A stretch of DNA of 64,000 bases from an uncultured Prevotella sp. (GTDB lineage: Bacteria; Bacteroidota; Bacteroidia; Bacteroidales; Bacteroidaceae): positions 1 to 64,000 of the forward strand of contig CAJOIX010000003.1 in assembly GCA_905234815.1 (NCBI GenBank), read 5' to 3'. Both the position numbers and the translations under genes were made by a program. The notes under the pieces are model-generated. The model was not told the DNA's origin and ran no database searches. It saw nothing but the letters and a program-made list of their open reading frames with translations. Positions 44,956 through 54,911 of the stretch are shown piece by piece. Positions within the stretch are counted from its first letter, which is position 1. The number at the start of each line of letters is the position of its first letter.

Positions 44956-47220
44956 GTGACCACCAGCCAATACATTCACCGGTTTTTACTTTTAACACTC
45001 ACCGTATGTATCTTTGGAGCCTGCTCGAGTACAAAGTTTGTGCCCGACAGCGAGTATTTGCTCGATCGCGTGGAGGTATCCTGCCAAGACAAGAGCTTAG
45101 ACGCCGCCACCTTGGAGCCATACATCCGCCAGCAGACCAACAGCAAATGGTTCTCGGTATTTAAAATTCCACTCTACACCTATTCGCTTGCCGGACGCGA
45201 CACTACCGCTTGGCTCAACCGCAAGCTGAAAAGCATCGGCGAAGAGCCCGTTATCTACGATCCCATACAGGAAGAACTTTCGCGAAAAGATCTCATTGCT
45301 GCCATGCACAATCTGGGCTATATGCACGCCCAAGTGGAGGTGGCCCGCAAGCACAAAGGCAAGAAGATACGCCTGAATTACCAGCTATCGCCCGGCGAAG
45401 CGTATAAAATCGGCAAGGTGGAATACTACGTGTTCGACCCGCAAATCAGCAGCCTGCTGCACTTGGAGCGTGCTGACAATCAGCAACTGAAAAGCGGTTC
45501 GCCCTTCACCGTTGACCGACTGGACCAAGAGCGCAAGCGCATTACCAATATTCTGAATAACGAAGGCTACTATAAATTCCACAAAGACTACATCCGATTT
45601 GAAGCCGACTCCGCACGCAATGAAAACGACATTCACCTGCGGCTCGTGCTCCATGCCTATCAAGGCGCTCCGACTACCGAAACGGCACAAGCCGGCGACT
45701 CTGCGGCCAACGACCGTCATTCTGTCTTCACCCTACCCCTCCACCCACGCTACAAAATAGGCGAAGTGCGCTTTCACAACAGCCAGGAATCATATTCCTA
45801 TCTGCGCGAGAGCATACTGCGTATGTACACTCAAATCAAGCCCGGACAATGGTACTCGCAACGCGACCTGCAAAACACCTACAACAATTTTGCACGCCTC
45901 GGAGCTGTGCGCTATACCAACATACGCTTCACCGAGCAGCCCGACACCACGCTCAACTGCGATATCACCATATCCACCCACAAGCCGAAATCCATCTCCA
46001 TTCAGCCCGAAGGCACCAACACCGCCGGCGATTTAGGCGCAGCCATCGCACTGACATACGAAAACAGAAACCTCTTCCACGGCAGTGAATCTTTCTCCTT
46101 GCGACTGCGCGGAGCCTTCGAAGCCATAACCGGACTGGAGGGATATCAAGACCAAGACTATCAGGAATACGGCATCGAAGCCGCGCTCTCTTTCCCCCGC
46201 CTGCTGGCCCCATTCCACATCGGACAGCACAACCGGCTGAACGGCACCAGATCCAACCTGTCCGTTTCGTGGAATATGCAAAACCGTCCCGAGTTCCACC
46301 GGCGAGTCTTCACCACGGCATGGCGCTACCGATGGACACACCCACGCAAGAACCTGGCCTACCGACTCGATCTGATAGACCTGAACTACATCTATATGCC
46401 CTGGATTAGCGCTACGTTCCGAGCCGATTATCTCGACAACGAAACCTCGCGCAATGCCATTCTGCGCTACAACTACGAGGACCTCTTCATCATGCGTATC
46501 GGCTTCGGACTGACATATTCGGGCCCCACCGATATTTTCCGCTTCAATATCGAAACCGCCGGCAATCTGCTCGATGCCATTGCCTCGGCTGCCGACACAA
46601 AAGTGAACAACAACGGACAGCACACACTGTTCAACATTGCCTACGCACAATATCTGAAAGCCGACTTCGACTATACGCACCTGCTCCATTTCGACCAGCG
46701 AAACACGCTCGCCTTGCACGCCAGTCTGGGCATTGCCTGTCCCTATGGCAACAGCAAGATTCTCCCATTCGAGAAGCGTTACTTCTCTGGCGGTGCCAAT
46801 TCGGTGCGCGGATGGAACGTCAGAGAACTCGGCCCGGGTCGCTTCCGCGGTACTGACGGCCGCATCGATTTCATCAACCAGACGGGCGACATGAAACTTG
46901 ACTTCAACGCAGAACTGCGCTCACGCCTCTTCTGGAAATTCCAAGGAGCACTCTTTGTCGATGCCGGAAACATCTGGACGCTGCGAAATTACGAAGATCA
47001 ACTTGGCGGACAATTCAAATTAAAAAACCTGCTACGCCAGATGGCCGTGGCCTACGGAGCAGGATTGCGACTGGACTTCGACTATTTCCTCGTCCGTCTC
47101 GACCTCGGTATGAAAGCCATCAATCCCGCCTACAACACACATCGCGAGCATTATCCCGTCTATCATCCATCCATCGGGCGAGATCTCTCGGTGCATTTTG
47201 CCGTCGGACTTCCCTTCTGA
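44956..47220 (+). CDS. tamL: TamL: lipoprotein of the Omp85/BamA superfamily
   Basis: A 754-aa outer-membrane assembly protein. The N-terminus carries a lipoprotein signal with lipobox FGAC (about residue 22), then POTRA-like domains (to about 370; GEAYKIGKVEYYVFD and YKIGEVRF), then a beta-barrel with the Omp85 motif VRGWNVRELGPGRFRG (about 620) and final strand FAVGLPF. A lipid anchor on an Omp85 protein is the mark of Bacteroidetes TamL, partner of TamB in outer-membrane biogenesis; no tamB is adjacent here. I chose GTG at 44956 because the only earlier start candidate is a TTG that would lie inside the promoter. Confidence 0.88.
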   Translation: MTTSQYIHRFLLLTLTVCIFGACSSTKFVPDSEYLLDRVEVSCQDKSLDAATLEPYIRQQTNSKWFSVFKIPLYTYSLAGRDTTAWLNRKLKSIGEEPVIYDPIQEELSRKDLIAAMHNLGYMHAQVEVARKHKGKKIRLNYQLSPGEAYKIGKVEYYVFDPQISSLLHLERADNQQLKSGSPFTVDRLDQERKRITNILNNEGYYKFHKDYIRFEADSARNENDIHLRLVLHAYQGAPTTETAQAGDSAANDRHSVFTLPLHPRYKIGEVRFHNSQESYSYLRESILRMYTQIKPGQWYSQRDLQNTYNNFARLGAVRYTNIRFTEQPDTTLNCDITISTHKPKSISIQPEGTNTAGDLGAAIALTYENRNLFHGSESFSLRLRGAFEAITGLEGYQDQDYQEYGIEAALSFPRLLAPFHIGQHNRLNGTRSNLSVSWNMQNRPEFHRRVFTTAWRYRWTHPRKNLAYRLDLIDLNYIYMPWISATFRADYLDNETSRNAILRYNYEDLFIMRIGFGLTYSGPTDIFRFNIETAGNLLDAIASAADTKVNNNGQHTLFNIAYAQYLKADFDYTHLLHFDQRNTLALHASLGIACPYGNSKILPFEKRYFSGGANSVRGWNVRELGPGRFRGTDGRIDFINQTGDMKLDFNAELRSRLFWKFQGALFVDAGNIWTLRNYEDQLGGQFKLKNLLRQMAVAYGAGLRLDFDYFLVRLDLGMKAINPAYNTHREHYPVYHPSIGRDLSVHFAVGLPF

Positions 47221-47286
47221 CCTCTCTCACCAATTGAACAGAATAAACATTCACAACTCAATATCCACCACTCAGTAAAGGCATCT

Positions 47287-48477
47287 ATGCAATCGCTCTC
47301 ACCCATCCACAAAACAATCGTCGGCATCCAGTTTCTCTTCGTCGCATTTGGTTCAACAGTATTGGTGCCCCTCCTTGTAGGACTTGACCCCGCCACAGCA
47401 CTCTTCACAGCAGGCATCGGCACGCTGATTTTCCACATGGTGACAAAAGGGAAAGTACCCATCTTCCTCGGCTCCAGCTTCGCATTCATTGCCCCCATTA
47501 TCTCTGCATCGAAACAATGGGGAATGTCTGGCACGTTGGCTGGCTTAATCGGTGTCGCACTCGTTTATTTCATCATGTCGGCACTGATCAAATGGCAAGG
47601 ACAAAAACTGCTGGCAAGATTGTTTCCACCTGTAGTCATTGCCCCTATCATCATTCTTATCGGCCTCTCGCTCGCGCCAACAGCTATTGATATGGCAAAA
47701 GGCAACTGGACCTTGGCCATCATCTCGCTGGCTACAGCCATCATCGTGCTGACCTTTGGACGCGGAATGTTGAAACTTCTGCCTGTCATCTGCGGTATTA
47801 TTGTGGGCTACATCACAGCAATCATCATGGGAGTAGTCGATTTTTCCGCTGTGGAAGCCGCACCCTGGTTCGCCCTGCCCTCATCTATTGCTCATTTCCA
47901 ACTGCCACAATTTGCCTGGGAACCTTTTCTCTTCATGATTCCTGTGGCCATTGCGCCAGTGATTGAGCACATCGGCGATATCTATGTGGTAAGCGCCGTA
48001 GCAGAAAAAGACTTCGTAAAAAGTCCTGGACTGCACCGCACAATGTTGGGCGATGGACTCGCCTGCCTTTTTGCAGCATTCTTTGCAGGCCCGCCCGTCA
48101 CAACTTATAGCGAAGTGACCGGTGCCATGCAAATCACACGAGTGAGCCACCCGCAAGTGATACGCATTGCAGCAATAACAGCCTTACTCATCTCCGTGGC
48201 AGGCAAACTCACCGCATTGCTTCAATCTATCCCCACACCTGTGCTCGGAGGTATCATGATTATGCTCTTCGGTTCAATAGCTGCCGTCGGAATACAGAAC
48301 CTGATACAGTCGAAAGCAAACCTCAACGAGACCCGCAATACCATCATTATCGGCGTCACTCTGACAGCAGGTATCGGCGGAGCCGTTGTCTATTTCGGCA
48401 CATTCTCTATCAGCGGCATCGGCCTCTCCGCGCTCATTGCCGTATTGCTGAATCTCATCCTGCCAAAAACGAAGTAA
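47287..48477 (+). CDS. Uracil/xanthine permease family transporter
   Basis: A 396-aa NCS2 nucleobase:cation symporter with about 14 membrane segments. Recognisable parts are QFLFVAFGSTVLVPLLVG (near 14), the loop VAIAPVIEHIGDIYVV with the substrate-site Glu (near 230), and GPPVTTYSEVTGAMQITRV (near 275). UraA-like members import uracil; xanthine/urate members also exist, and the UraA-type PVIEHIGD favours uracil. It lies 66 bp after tamL and 19 bp before the glucosaminidase gene. Confidence 0.92.
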   Translation: MQSLSPIHKTIVGIQFLFVAFGSTVLVPLLVGLDPATALFTAGIGTLIFHMVTKGKVPIFLGSSFAFIAPIISASKQWGMSGTLAGLIGVALVYFIMSALIKWQGQKLLARLFPPVVIAPIIILIGLSLAPTAIDMAKGNWTLAIISLATAIIVLTFGRGMLKLLPVICGIIVGYITAIIMGVVDFSAVEAAPWFALPSSIAHFQLPQFAWEPFLFMIPVAIAPVIEHIGDIYVVSAVAEKDFVKSPGLHRTMLGDGLACLFAAFFAGPPVTTYSEVTGAMQITRVSHPQVIRIAAITALLISVAGKLTALLQSIPTPVLGGIMIMLFGSIAAVGIQNLIQSKANLNETRNTIIIGVTLTAGIGGAVVYFGTFSISGIGLSALIAVLLNLILPKTK

Positions 48478-48496
48478 TTTCTGCCTGATTTCCACC

Positions 48497-49396
48497 ATGA
48501 TGCGCTATCTCCTGTCGTTACTCCTCTTGATTGTTCCCTGCTGTTCGGATGCACAAGGCTATCTAAGCCCGCAATATCTGAACTATATCAACCAGTACAA
48601 GTCGATAGCCATCGAACAGATGAAGAAACACGGCATACCAGCCAGCATCACACTGGCGCAAGGCCTTTTGGAAAGCCGTGCCGGACAGAGCGATTTGGCC
48701 ACAAAGGGCAACAATCACTTCGGTATCAAATGCCATGAATGGACCGGCGCAACCGTTTATCATGACGACGATGAACGCCATGAGTGTTTCCGAGCCTACC
48801 GGTCAGCACGCGAAAGCTACGAAGACCACTCCATGTTTCTCGTGAAAAAGCAGCGATACAGACGCCTCTTCGACCTCAAACCCACCGACTACAAAGGGTG
48901 GGCACGCGGATTGAAAGCCTGCGGCTATGCCACCAATCCCCGCTACGCAGAACAACTCATCAGCATCATAGAGCGCTACCAGCTCCACCAGTACGACTCC
49001 CAGTCGTCAAGACACCACACGCAAAGGTTCTCGCTCCCGCAACCGGCCGATGAACACAGAATCTACATCTACAACAAAAACCTCTATGTCATTGCCCGCG
49101 ATGGCGACACATGGCTGTCGCTGAGCAAAGAACTGGGCATTGGCAAGCGAAAACTGGCACGCTACAACGAACGCAGCCATAAAGAGCCGCTACATCAGGG
49201 CGACATCATATACCTCAAGCACAAACGCACCAAGGCCGACAAAGCTTTCAAGCACCGCCCACATACTGTCGTGGCTGGCGAAAGTCTTTACGATATTGCC
49301 CAGAAATACGGCATCACGCTCCGCGCGCTCTACAAGAAGAATCAGCTCACACCCGACAGCAACATCAGCGTGGGCCAGCAGCTGCGCGTTTATTAA
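48497..49396 (+). CDS. N-acetylglucosaminidase with two LysM domains
   Basis: A 299-aa exported peptidoglycan hydrolase. Signal peptide about 19 residues (ends CCSDAQ). The glucosaminidase domain (about 25-165) has the catalytic Glu in AQGLLESRAGQSDLA and GNNHFGIKCHEW. Two LysM modules follow (about 190-240 and 252-298, IARDGDTWLSLSKELGI and VVAGESLYDIAQKYGI), which bind the glycan strands. It acts in the periplasm on cell-wall turnover. It sits in a tight plus-strand run with the permease and M64 peptidase genes. Confidence 0.93.
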   Translation: MMRYLLSLLLLIVPCCSDAQGYLSPQYLNYINQYKSIAIEQMKKHGIPASITLAQGLLESRAGQSDLATKGNNHFGIKCHEWTGATVYHDDDERHECFRAYRSARESYEDHSMFLVKKQRYRRLFDLKPTDYKGWARGLKACGYATNPRYAEQLISIIERYQLHQYDSQSSRHHTQRFSLPQPADEHRIYIYNKNLYVIARDGDTWLSLSKELGIGKRKLARYNERSHKEPLHQGDIIYLKHKRTKADKAFKHRPHTVVAGESLYDIAQKYGITLRALYKKNQLTPDSNISVGQQLRVY

Positions 49397-49420
49397 TGAA
49401 TCAAGAATCGGTTACTGAAA

Positions 49421-50707
49421 ATGAAACGACTAATAAAACGCCCCTACATTCGAGAAATGTTTAGGACAACCATCCAGAGAGGCATCTTGCTGCTGTTTGC
49501 TGCTTGCTGCTGCACATCGCAGGCACAAGACTTCTCCACCTATTTCACCGACCGGACCCTCCGATTGGACTACTCGCTCGTGGGCAATGCGCAGCAACAG
49601 GCCATTGCGCTCGATGAGCTCTATTCGCTGCCCAACTGGTGGGGCAAACGAATACATCTGTCTGAAACACCCGTCGAGGGAAACGCACAAGTGAAAGTCT
49701 TCTCCACAACAGGCGAACTCATCTATAAGCAAAGTTTCTCCACACTCTTTCAGGAGTGGCTCTCCTACCCCGAAGCACAAACAGTGAACCGCTCGTTCGA
49801 GCAGGTGTTGCTCGTGCCCTACCCCAAAGATTCCGTTCGCATCCAGGTGGAACTCTACAACAATCGAAGAGAAGTGATGACACAGCTGTCACACATCATC
49901 CACCCCAGCGACATACTCATCCATCCCATCGGAGAAACCAGTGTGCAGCCTTACCGCATCATTCAGCAACCCAAAGATTCACTCCACTGTGTGAACATTG
50001 CATTCGTGGCCGAGGGATACCAAGAGCACGAGATGAAAACCTTTCTTGCCGATGTTGACACGGCACTGGTAGCCCTCTTTGCCCACGAGCCATTCAAGAG
50101 CAACCGAGACGCCTTCCGCATCGTTGCAGTAGAGTCGCCATCGCAGGACACTGGCGTCAGCGAGCCGGGCAATCACCTCTGGCGACACACAGCCGTAGGC
50201 TCGCAGTTCGACACGTTCTACATGCCGCGCTACCTGACCACCCTCCACATGAAGCAACTCCACAACACGCTGGCTGGCATCCCCTACGACCACATCATCG
50301 TGCTGGCCAACACATCTCACTACGGAGGAGGCGGCATCCTAAATTTCTACAATCTCTCCATGACCCACCATCGGCTCTACAAGCAAGTCGTCGTTCACGA
50401 ATTTGGCCACTCCTTTGCGGGTCTGGCCGACGAATATGCCTACGAAAATGAGCAAATTCCCATGTATCCGCACGACGTAGAACCATGGGAGCCCAACATC
50501 ACCACGCTGGTCAATTTCTACTCCAAATGGAGCGACCTCATTGGCCAAGACCCCGAAGCAGGACTCTACGAAGGTGCTGGCTACAACACCGAAGGCATCT
50601 ATCGCCCCTACTTCGACTGCCGTATGCGCACCAACGAAAACCCGGAGTTCTGCCCCGTATGCCGACAAGCCATCCAACACGTCATCGATTTCTACACCAA
50701 GCCCTAA
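49421..50707 (+). CDS. M64-family (IgA-peptidase-like) metallopeptidase
   Basis: A 428-aa exported protein. The signal sequence lies between residues ~20 and 35 (LLLFAACCCTSQAQ); an alternative start is the Met at 49457. The catalytic zinc motif HEFGHSFAGLADE is near residue 326, preceded by NTSHYGGGGILNFY. A Cys pair (CPVC) near the C-terminus may bind metal or form a disulfide. The family is named for Clostridium IgA protease, but in Bacteroidales most members have unknown substrates. It is 7 bp upstream of the TPR gene. Confidence 0.9.
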   Translation: MKRLIKRPYIREMFRTTIQRGILLLFAACCCTSQAQDFSTYFTDRTLRLDYSLVGNAQQQAIALDELYSLPNWWGKRIHLSETPVEGNAQVKVFSTTGELIYKQSFSTLFQEWLSYPEAQTVNRSFEQVLLVPYPKDSVRIQVELYNNRREVMTQLSHIIHPSDILIHPIGETSVQPYRIIQQPKDSLHCVNIAFVAEGYQEHEMKTFLADVDTALVALFAHEPFKSNRDAFRIVAVESPSQDTGVSEPGNHLWRHTAVGSQFDTFYMPRYLTTLHMKQLHNTLAGIPYDHIIVLANTSHYGGGGILNFYNLSMTHHRLYKQVVVHEFGHSFAGLADEYAYENEQIPMYPHDVEPWEPNITTLVNFYSKWSDLIGQDPEAGLYEGAGYNTEGIYRPYFDCRMRTNENPEFCPVCRQAIQHVIDFYTKP

Positions 50708-50714
50708 ACCCCAA

Positions 50715-51329
50715 ATGAGACACTACACCCACATATTGTTGCTCCTCATCTGCCTCCTGCCGTGCCGGCTCTCTGCACAGGTCAAAGACAGCGACCGACT
50801 GGGAATGGCCATCAACTATTTCCAAGACCAGCAATACCACGAGTGTCTCCTCATCCTTGCCGACTTAGACAAAACCTACAAACTGAATCCCCGTTTCCGA
50901 GCCTACCTCGCCGTGTGCCACTACTACGAATGGAACTTTGCCGAGGCATCAAAGATATTCGTTGCAGTGCTGCCGCAGCTCCAAGGGCTCGCACCCCACG
51001 AACAGTCGTTCTATCTCTTCGCCACGGCCGAAAGCCTGTTCTATCAGGACAAATTTGCCGAAGCACGGCCATACTACCAACAAATGATGCCCCTCTGCTA
51101 CCCCAACGAACGCGGCGATGCCTATTACAAAATAGCCTTCTGCCTCATCCGGGAAGAAAACTACGTTGAAGCCTACATCGCCCTCAACCAAGCCCTCACC
51201 TACTATCAGCAATACAGAAACACACAAGACACCCAGCCGCGCATCCGGCAAATAGAAAACATGCTCTACGGCTGTGCCGAAAAAATGCTCACACAAATCA
51301 TCGCCCCAACCAAAACTCTAAACCCTTAA
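50715..51329 (+). CDS. TPR-type exported protein
   Basis: A 204-aa protein with a signal peptide (LLLLICLLPCRLSAQ, residues ~6-20). The rest is helical with tetratricopeptide-like repeats, for example AINYFQDQQYHECLLILADLDK, FAEARPYYQQMMPLC and NYVEAYIALNQALTYY. It is likely a periplasmic protein-interaction scaffold; partner unknown. It is only 7 bp after the M64 peptidase and 14 bp before fbp, so the M64-TPR pair may work together. Confidence 0.8.
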   Translation: MRHYTHILLLLICLLPCRLSAQVKDSDRLGMAINYFQDQQYHECLLILADLDKTYKLNPRFRAYLAVCHYYEWNFAEASKIFVAVLPQLQGLAPHEQSFYLFATAESLFYQDKFAEARPYYQQMMPLCYPNERGDAYYKIAFCLIREENYVEAYIALNQALTYYQQYRNTQDTQPRIRQIENMLYGCAEKMLTQIIAPTKTLNP

Positions 51330-51343
51330 AATCGCACATCACT

Positions 51344-53278
51344 ATGGACAAACGATACCTTCGCCTCCTGGCACAATCCTACCCCACCATAGCCGCCGCC
51401 GCCACTGAAATCATCAACCTCGAAGCCATCACCAATCTGCCCAAGGGCACCGAACACTTCCTGGCCGATCTCCATGGCGAAAGCGACGCCTTCCGCCATG
51501 TACTCAAAAACGCCTCAGGCAACATCAAACGGAAAGTGAACGAAATCTTTGGCAACGAGATTCGCGAAACAGAGAAAAAAGAACTCTGCACCCTCATCTA
51601 CTATCCCGAAGAAAAACTCGAACTCATCCGCGCCAACGAAACCGACATCGACGACTGGTACCACACCACCATCCACCAGCTGGTGCGCGTCTGCCGCGAT
51701 GTCTCCAGCAAATACACCCGCAGCAAGGTGCGAAAAGCATTGCCACAGGAATTTGCCTACATCATTGAAGAACTCCTCCACGAGCGGCTCGACGAGAAAA
51801 ACAAAGCCGACTACGTCAATATGATCGTCGATACCATCATCACCACCGACCGCGCCGACGACTTCATCTGCGCACTCTGCAACGTCATCAAACGACTCAT
51901 CATCGACCAGCTCCACATCCTCGGCGACATCTTCGACCGCGGACCTGGAGCACACATCATTCTCGACACCCTGCAAACATACGACCAGTGGGACATACAG
52001 TGGGGCAACCACGACGTCCTCTGGATGGGAGCACGCATCGGCAACGACGCCTGCATCTGCAACGTACTCCGACTCTCCCTCCGCTACGGCAACATGGCCA
52101 CCCTCGAAGACGGCTATGGCATCAACCTCCTGCCACTCGCCACCTTCGCACTCGACACCTATGCCGACGACCCCTGCGACGACTTCCTACCCCGACTCCT
52201 CCGACCCTCCAACATGGACGACAAGACCAAGCAGCTCATAGCCAAGATGCACAAGGCCATCACCATCATCCAACTCAAGACCGAAGCCAACATCATACGC
52301 CGACACCCCGAGTGGCACATGCAAGACCGATGCCTCCTCAACAACATCAACCTCACCAAGCAAGTCTGCACACTCAATGGCCAGGAATACGACATGAAAT
52401 CCTGTTCCTTCCCCACCCTCGTCGGCAACGACTTCGAGCAGCTCACCCCCGCCGAGCAGGAACTCATGCAGAAACTCCACCACTCATTCCGCGTCAGCGA
52501 AAAACTACGCCGACACATAAACACCATCCTCGCCCACGGAAGCATGTTCCGCGTCTGCAACTCCAACCTCCTCTTCCACGCATCAGTACCACTCAATGCC
52601 GACGGCACACTCAAAGAAGTCGAAATCTGCGGCGAACGCTTCGCAGGACGAGCACTCATGGAGCGAACCACACACATCATTCGCGACGCCTTCGCGGCCG
52701 ACACCGAGCCCGAATACAAACAATACGCCCGCGACTATTTCCTCTATCTATGGTGCGGACCAGACTCCCCACTCTTCGACAAATCCAAAATGGCCACCTT
52801 CGAGCGATACTTCCTTATCAATAAAGAAACCCACATCGAAGAAAAAGGCTACTACTTCCAGCTCCGCGACAACCAAGACGTCTGCGACTACATACTCGAC
52901 GCCTTCGAAGTCGATGGCGACAACCGACACATCATCAACGGACACGTACCCGTACATGCATCCCAAGGCGAAAATCCCATCAAGGCCAACGGACGACTCA
53001 TGGTCATCGACGGAGGATTCTCCGAAGCCTACCACACCACAACCGGCATCGCAGGCTACACACTCATCTACCACAGCCGCGGATTCCAACTCGTACAGCA
53101 CGAGCCCTTCACCACCACCAAAGACGCCATACTCAACGGCACCGACATCAAGTCAACCACCCAAATCGTCGAAATGTCCACACACCGTATGCGCGTAGCC
53201 GATACCGACAAAGGCAAAGAACTCCGCGCACAAATCAACGACCACACGCCTACCGCCACGGAACAATATAAAATGTAA
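51344..53278 (+). CDS. fbp: Fructose-1,6-bisphosphatase class III
   Basis: Removes the 1-phosphate of fructose 1,6-bisphosphate in gluconeogenesis, in the cytoplasm. The 644 aa match the large class III family found in Firmicutes and Bacteroidetes. Metallophosphatase motifs are LADLHGESDAF (near 40), ILGDIFDRGPGAHI (near 195) and WGNHDVLWMGA (near 222); later metal ligands lie in INGHVPVHASQGENP (near 538). Together with ppdK it supports growth on non-sugar carbon. The sense strand is notably C-rich and G-poor. Confidence 0.94.
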   Translation: MDKRYLRLLAQSYPTIAAAATEIINLEAITNLPKGTEHFLADLHGESDAFRHVLKNASGNIKRKVNEIFGNEIRETEKKELCTLIYYPEEKLELIRANETDIDDWYHTTIHQLVRVCRDVSSKYTRSKVRKALPQEFAYIIEELLHERLDEKNKADYVNMIVDTIITTDRADDFICALCNVIKRLIIDQLHILGDIFDRGPGAHIILDTLQTYDQWDIQWGNHDVLWMGARIGNDACICNVLRLSLRYGNMATLEDGYGINLLPLATFALDTYADDPCDDFLPRLLRPSNMDDKTKQLIAKMHKAITIIQLKTEANIIRRHPEWHMQDRCLLNNINLTKQVCTLNGQEYDMKSCSFPTLVGNDFEQLTPAEQELMQKLHHSFRVSEKLRRHINTILAHGSMFRVCNSNLLFHASVPLNADGTLKEVEICGERFAGRALMERTTHIIRDAFAADTEPEYKQYARDYFLYLWCGPDSPLFDKSKMATFERYFLINKETHIEEKGYYFQLRDNQDVCDYILDAFEVDGDNRHIINGHVPVHASQGENPIKANGRLMVIDGGFSEAYHTTTGIAGYTLIYHSRGFQLVQHEPFTTTKDAILNGTDIKSTTQIVEMSTHRMRVADTDKGKELRAQINDHTPTATEQYKM

Positions 53279-53316
53279 AAAATTAAGAATGTAATAATTT
53301 AAAAATTAGCCATCCC

Positions 53317-53416
53317 ACTCCTCACTCTTCACTCTTCACTTCTCACTCTTCACTCTTAACTCTTCACTCTTAACTCTTCACTCTTAACTCCTCACTCTTA
53401 ACTCTTCACTCTTAAC
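53317..53416. repeat. Heptanucleotide tract directly before the alkaline phosphatase start
   Basis: About 14 tandem CTCTTAA/CTCTTCA-type 7-mers (CACTCTTAACTCTT as a 14-bp super-unit) end one base before the ATG at 53418. The same family occurs inverted at 3993-4131. Confidence 0.88.
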
Positions 53417-53417
53417 A

Positions 53418-54899
53418 ATGAAAAACAAACTATTCTTGCTACTCGCAGCCTGCTGCATAGCACTCAACCTCCAAGCACAAGTAGAACGACCAAAACTCGT
53501 TGTCGGACTCGTCGTCGACCAAATGCGCTGGGACTACCTCTACTTCTATAACGATGAATTCTGCGAAGGAGGCTTCAAACGCCTGCTCGCCGAAGGCTAC
53601 TCCTGCGAAAACACCATGATCAACTACGTGCCCACCGTCACAGCCATCGGACACACCAGCATCTACACCGGCACAACCCCGGCACTACACGGCATCGCAG
53701 GAAACAATTTCTACCAAGACGGCAAATCCTTCTACTGCTGCGGCGATGAAACAGTCAAACCCGTAGGCAGCAAAGGAAAAGCCGGACTCATGTCACCACG
53801 CAATATGCTCGCCACAACCATCGGCGACCAACTACGCCTCGCCACCAACTTCTCATCGCGCGTCTTCGGCGTAGCACTCAAAGACCGCGCAGCCATCCTG
53901 CCCGCAGGCCACAGCGCCAACGCAGCCTACTGGTACGACAAAGAAGCAGGACACTTCATCACCAGCACCTACTACATGAACCAACTCCCACAATGGCTCA
54001 ACCAATTCAATCAGCAAAACAAAACCACCGAAGACATCCGGGCCACTGACCAAGGCGTCACACTCACATTCAAACTCGCCGAAGCACTCATCCAAAACGA
54101 GCAACTCGGACAACAACCACAAACCGATATGCTCTGCGTCAGCATCTCATCCACCGACATGATAGGCCACGCCACAGGCACACGAGGCAAAGAAAACCGC
54201 TCCGTCTATCTCCAACTCGACCGAGACCTCGCCCACTTCCTGCAAGTCCTCGACCAACAAGTCGGACCAGGCAACTACCTCCTCTTCCTATCAGCCGACC
54301 ACGGAGCCGTGCACAACCCCAACTACCTCAAGCAGCACCACCTCCCCGGAGCAGGATTCCCCGCATGGGAGGCAGCAAAGGAACTCAACAAGACACTCGC
54401 AAAAAAATACCAAATCAAAGGAAACATCATCCTCGGAACAGGCTCAAACAGCCTATACCTCGACCACAAACTCCTCGACAAAAACAACCTGCAGCGACAA
54501 CAAGTCATCAGCGACATCCGCAACCTCCTCATGCCCGACCCACGCGTAGCCTACGTCGTTGACCGACAAAACGTAGCCACCCAATCCATACCACAACTCC
54601 TACGCGAACGAATCATCAACGGCACACACCCCAAACGCTCCGGCGACATACTCATCATCACCACACCAGGAGTAGTGCCAGGCTCCGACAAACCCGACTA
54701 CATAGGCACAAGCCACGGAGCATGGAACCCATACGACGCACACATACCACTCATCTTCTACGGATGGCACATCCAACATGGCGCCACCGCAGCCACCAAC
54801 CACATCGTCGACATCGCACCAACCATCTGTGCCATGCTGCACATACAGCAACCAAACGCCTGCATCGGACAAGCCATCACCACCGCCTTCGAACAATAA
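53418..54899 (+). CDS. Alkaline phosphatase superfamily protein (PafA-like)
   Basis: A 493-aa periplasmic phosphohydrolase with a signal peptide (ends NLQAQ, ~20 residues). Metal and nucleophile motifs of the nucleotide pyrophosphatase/PafA branch are visible: GLVVDQMRWDYL (near 30), the nucleophile Thr in YVPTVTAIGHTSIYTG (near 75), SSTDMIGH (near 245), FLSADHG (near 295) and the late SHGAWNPYD with conserved His (near 435). Likely role: phosphate release from organic phosphomonoesters. The heptanucleotide tract occupies the place of its leader and may influence expression. Base use is C-rich. Confidence 0.92.
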   Translation: MKNKLFLLLAACCIALNLQAQVERPKLVVGLVVDQMRWDYLYFYNDEFCEGGFKRLLAEGYSCENTMINYVPTVTAIGHTSIYTGTTPALHGIAGNNFYQDGKSFYCCGDETVKPVGSKGKAGLMSPRNMLATTIGDQLRLATNFSSRVFGVALKDRAAILPAGHSANAAYWYDKEAGHFITSTYYMNQLPQWLNQFNQQNKTTEDIRATDQGVTLTFKLAEALIQNEQLGQQPQTDMLCVSISSTDMIGHATGTRGKENRSVYLQLDRDLAHFLQVLDQQVGPGNYLLFLSADHGAVHNPNYLKQHHLPGAGFPAWEAAKELNKTLAKKYQIKGNIILGTGSNSLYLDHKLLDKNNLQRQQVISDIRNLLMPDPRVAYVVDRQNVATQSIPQLLRERIINGTHPKRSGDILIITTPGVVPGSDKPDYIGTSHGAWNPYDAHIPLIFYGWHIQHGATAATNHIVDIAPTICAMLHIQQPNACIGQAITTAFEQ

Positions 54900-54911
54900 A
54901 CCAACCCCCAC

